Made by a program: the position numbers and the translations under genes. A DNA stretch of 7,993 bases from HGM05232 sp964646495 (lineage in GTDB: Bacteria > Bacteroidota > Bacteroidia > Bacteroidales > Muribaculaceae): contig CAZYEO010000108.1 in NCBI GenBank assembly GCA_964646495.1, positions 1-7,993 on the forward strand, in the 5' to 3' direction. Position 1 is the first letter of the stretch, and each line of letters opens with the position of its first letter. Of this stretch, positions 6,276 through 7,993 are shown in pieces. The notes beneath the pieces were generated by a model. The model saw only the letters and a program-made list of their open reading frames with translations, did not search any database and had not been told where the DNA came from.

Positions 6276-6324
6276 AAAATTAAAGTAGCGCATCACCCTT
6301 GTCCGAAAAAGGATGATACGCTAC
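6276..6324 (-). terminator. Terminator of lipoprotein copy 2
   Basis: The stem 6285-6300 with 6309-6324 is a 16-bp counterpart of the hairpin at 5272-5312. In the minus-strand transcript its two non-standard pairs (6291/6318, 6296/6313) become G-U wobbles, so it folds completely in the direction of the lipoprotein gene. The U tract CTTTAATTTTTG follows at once. It begins 28 bp after the lipoprotein stop. Confidence 0.85.
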
Positions 6325-6352
6325 ATGTGGTGTTCTTGATAGTAATAACTAA

Positions 6353-7045
6353 CTATTTCTTTTTGTTTTTCCACGCATCACGAGCTTCTACATATGCTTT
6401 GCTCTGTTTACGTTTATCGGCTACTACTATTTTAACGGCTTTAAGAAGGGATTCTGCGTTGGAATCGCCTATTTTGAAATTGCAATCTACGGCATGTTTG
6501 CTTCCTGCTTTCACCGTTTCGGTGGGAGCATTGATCTCTTTTCTTATATGTCCCGGATGATATTCTTGAAGTCCCACTCCATTTTCATCTACAAAAACAA
6601 AAGAAAAATTGCTTCCACCAAGATTGTCGGAGCTGTTGAATGTAATGTCTTCTGTAATTTCTATTTCTCCGCTAAGAATTACCTTCCCTTTATCGGTAAC
6701 TTCTTTGATGCAGATAGGTGATGATATTTTGCAAGGAACCCCAGATTCTATTTCTACCGGCAATTCTGTTCCTGCTAATTTTGCTCCTGCTTCTTTTTTT
6801 GCATTTTCATACTTCGCTTCCTTTTCCTTCGCCTCATTCATGATTGATTCAAATCCTCTCTTATCATCGCTACTCAATGCTCCAAGTTTTGCATTGACTG
6901 CTTCCTTTTCTTGCTTTTCAGATAAGACGATTCCGGGTAAATCTCCGAATAGTTTTGATGATGATACGCTTCCGGAACCACCGCATGAGCTTAATATACC
7001 CAATAATCCGGATACAAATAAGATAGATTTTAAGTTAATGTTCAT
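6353..7045 (-). CDS. Lipoprotein of unknown function, copy 2
   Basis: This 230-residue paralogue of 5344-6030 aligns without internal gaps and ends in an extra KK. The signal MNINLKSILFVSGLLGILSSC gives lipidated Cys21, followed by GGSGSVSSS, again without an acidic surface-export signal. The segments most conserved with copy 1 are SSSKLFGDLPG (28-38), FESIMNE (65-71), GVPCKI (102-107), KEVTDKG (114-120), TEDITF (131-136), FSFVFVD (147-153), EYHPG (161-165) and INAPTETVKAGSKHA (171-185). Differences cluster at 51-60 and 191-196, likely surface loops. Both copies keep Cys105 and Cys188, which could form a periplasmic disulfide (inference). Its promoter is 30 bp upstream and differs from that of copy 1. 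Function unknown; I cannot link it to a named domain. Confidence 0.86.
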   Translation of the reverse strand: MNINLKSILFVSGLLGILSSCGGSGSVSSSKLFGDLPGIVLSEKQEKEAVNAKLGALSSDDKRGFESIMNEAKEKEAKYENAKKEAGAKLAGTELPVEIESGVPCKISSPICIKEVTDKGKVILSGEIEITEDITFNSSDNLGGSNFSFVFVDENGVGLQEYHPGHIRKEINAPTETVKAGSKHAVDCNFKIGDSNAESLLKAVKIVVADKRKQSKAYVEARDAWKNKKK

Positions 7046-7074
7046 GATGTAATTAATTAAGATTAATAATATTC

Positions 7075-7082
7075 CAAAAATA
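7075..7082 (-). promoter_or_regulatory. -7 box of lipoprotein copy 2
   Basis: The minus strand reads TATTTTTG, matching TAnnTTTG, with a leader of about 25-30 nt to the ATG at 7045. No TTTG at the -33 spacing and no TTGTCC element are found upstream. The rest of 7083-7200 is AT-rich with nothing recognisable on either strand. Confidence 0.5.
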
Positions 7083-7200
7083 GGGTGTTGTATTCCTATT
7101 CATAGCGTCAATAAATCAAAACATGGTGCAATAATTCAACTATAAGAGTCAATGGATAAATTTTAACTAAATAATGTAATTTTTTTGGAAATATACGGGT

Positions 7201-7255
7201 GCCTTATTAGCAAAGAGAATAAATTAATAAGGCTGGTTACGATCGTAACCAGCCT
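7201..7255 (-). terminator. Palindromic terminator of the surface-protein remnant, with an overlapping second inverted repeat
   Basis: Bases 7230-7255 are a perfect 26-bp palindrome (AGGCTGGTTAC, GATC centre, GTAACCAGCCT). On the minus strand the stem is followed by TTATTAATTTATT, a plausible U-rich tail. A second inverted repeat, GCCTTATTA (7201-7209) with TAATAAGGC (7225-7233), overlaps the first stem by four bases, so the two hairpins cannot both form fully. The stop of the remnant is 69 bp upstream. Confidence 0.75.
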
Positions 7256-7324
7256 GTGCTTTCTGTGTCATATCCTTTATATGGGATAAAAAAGCTGTGT
7301 GTTGTATTAGAAAAAACTAGAGGA

Positions 7325-7716
7325 TTACTTTTGTTGTTTTTGATTAGTGCGAATTATATACATTCCGCGCTCCAAAGCTGATGCTGATATAGGGTTGCCT
7401 GTGCAGTGTTGTTGTGCTACCAATGCACCCCGGTAGTATATATACTCACTGTTTCGTTTACTGCAATACCAGATGTATTGATTTGATCCTCAGCCGTCAC
7501 TACTTTTATATCATCCTTGTCATTAATAGTCACTGATGAGTTACTATCTAAATCAGCTCCTTTTGATGCCTTTACGTTCCACCCTTTGGCTTTTGCATCT
7601 TGCACTTTTGATGTGTAAATCACATTGCCTTCGCTTAATGAATTGAATCTTTTGATAATGTATAGATCCTTATCGTTATTCGAAGTGCCGTATGACCCTT
7701 TCGTAATTGGTAGCAA
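7325..7716 (-). pseudogene. Frameshifted C-terminal remnant of a secreted surface protein (LRR-type with T9SS-like tail)
   Basis: No start codon or N-terminus is present: reading is open from about 7716 (only a TTG) and a stop lies just upstream. The first part (LSEGNVIYTSKVQDAKAKGWNVKAS) resembles the last repeat and cap of Bacteroidales leucine-rich-repeat surface proteins, which often contain A-AKAKGW. The reading frame then reaches GIAVNETVSIYTTG and hits TAG at 7417. Shifting frame at the G run 7428-7431 restores ALVAQQHCTGNPISASALERGMYIIRTNQ and a TAA at 7325-7327. Together these read like a type IX secretion C-terminal sorting domain (SIYTTGG-LVAQ ... L-RGMYIIR). One missing G explains the break. 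It could be decay, a phase-variable tract or a base-calling error. Alternative: a small intact ORF of 99 codons, unlikely. Confidence 0.7.
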
Positions 7717-7721
7717 AGATA
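7714..7721 (-). promoter_or_regulatory. -7 box abutting the surface-protein remnant
   Basis: The minus strand reads TATCTTTG, a perfect TAnnTTTG match, 32 bp downstream of the second 20-bp element. One base upstream of it is an inverted repeat, ATGTTTC / GAAACAT (7723-7743, 7-nt centre), covering the -13 to -34 region. Confidence 0.5.
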
Positions 7722-7753
7722 CATGTTTCTATAGGTGAAACATTCGATTAATA

Positions 7754-7773
7754 GGGGGACAAAAAGTGGACAA
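7754..7773 (-). repeat. 20-bp repeated promoter element, copy B
   Basis: This is identical over 20 bases to 6189-6208 and in the same orientation. It again lies upstream of a -7 box, at 32 bp instead of 31. The flanking bases are unrelated to those of copy A. Confidence 0.7.
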
Positions 7774-7993
7774 CTGCCAGTTTGATGTTGCTGGGGGTGG
7801 ATTTTAATCTTTATTCAGTGATTCGGTGGCGGTGCATTATAGTCCATTCCATAGATTGCATAATTGGACTTTTGCAGATTAATCTTTTTTGGAGCCAACA
7901 TTTTGTCTCATCGGTAAAATCAGGGTATTTATTATTGAATTTTATTGCTGTCCGATAAAAGTTTTTTGAAATTAAAATAAAGGGCTGAATTCA
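7774..7993. other. Right-edge stretch without a recognisable gene
   Basis: No convincing gene is seen on either strand. On the minus strand one frame is open between a TGA at the very edge and a TAA at 7811-7813, about 59 codons, containing YPDFTDETKCWLQKRLICKSP. It has no upstream ATG, no recognised motif and no promoter, so it may be chance or the decayed end of another gene. Confidence 0.3.

Larger units (their letters stand above)
6276..7056 (-). repeat. Tandem duplicated lipoprotein module, copy 2
   Basis: This is the partner of 5263-6041: same order of ATG, coding region, gap of about 30 bp, hairpin and U tract. The upstream regions do not match; copy 2 has a short leader and lacks the TTGTCC element that lies in front of copy 1. 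Confidence 0.75.

Noticed and set aside
5272..6324. The two GTAGCGCATCA hairpins as a CRISPR or dispersed REP-type repeat
   Set aside because: There are only two copies, 1013 bp apart, each immediately after a paralogous gene; they are terminators carried along by the duplication.
6609..7052. 147-codon plus-strand open frame
   Set aside because: Antisense shadow of lipoprotein copy 2. It mirrors the shadow over copy 1, as expected when the sense frames are homologous.
7417..7716. The 99-codon frame as an intact small protein
   Set aside because: It has only a TTG inside the -7 box as start, and its sequence continues in a shifted frame with a recognisable C-terminal tail.
6189..7773. Two direct 20-bp repeats as ends of a mobile element
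   Set aside because: They are direct rather than inverted, enclose no transposase or recombinase, have no matching target duplication, and each sits at a fixed distance from a promoter. Not excluded outright, but the promoter reading fits better.
1..7993. tRNA, rRNA, CRISPR array, toxin-antitoxin or restriction genes
   Set aside because: I looked for cloverleaf arms, regularly spaced repeats and small gene pairs, and found none.

Overview
The window looks like a Bacteroidales chromosome, possibly Muribaculaceae or a relative (a guess from gene style). The DNA is AT-rich, and the promoters I can find carry the Bacteroidetes -7 element TAnnTTTG rather than sigma70 boxes. There are lipoproteins with short lipoboxes and the remnant of a surface protein with a type IX-secretion-style C-terminal tail.

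Layout. Positions 1-2026, minus strand, hold a metal-uptake operon read right to left: a ZnuA/TroA-type binding lipoprotein, a ZnuC-type ATPase overlapping it by 20 bp, and an Ogt-type O6-alkylguanine-DNA alkyltransferase cut by the window edge. No permease is visible. A -7 box and two adjacent dyads lie upstream. A GNAT acetyltransferase (2155-2697, minus) is divergent from an Lrp/AsnC regulator (2802-3275) that forms a two-gene unit with an inositol-monophosphatase-family enzyme (3288-4073). trpS (4183-5232) follows with its own promoter and a dyad-rich leader. These are ordinary core genes.

From about 5260 to the right edge the window becomes accessory, all read on the minus strand. Two paralogous lipoproteins of unknown function (5344-6030 and 6353-7045, about 71% identical by hand count) are tandem copies of a module of about 780 bp that includes its own terminator hairpin. 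To their right, at 7325-7716, is the headless, frameshifted 3' end of a surface-protein gene, with a 26-bp perfect palindrome as its terminator. A 20-bp sequence (TTGTCCACTTTTTGTCCCCC on the minus strand) occurs exactly twice, 31 and 32 bp upstream of the -7 boxes of lipoprotein copy 1 and of the surface-protein remnant. It contains TTGTCC repeated at an 11-bp period, as in PhoB/OmpR-type operators. Lipoprotein copy 2 lacks it.

I see no complete new multi-gene system. The points most worth a second look are the twice-used promoter element, the duplicated lipoprotein module with its differently diverged terminators, and the decayed surface-protein gene. Functions of the lipoproteins cannot be assigned from sequence alone.
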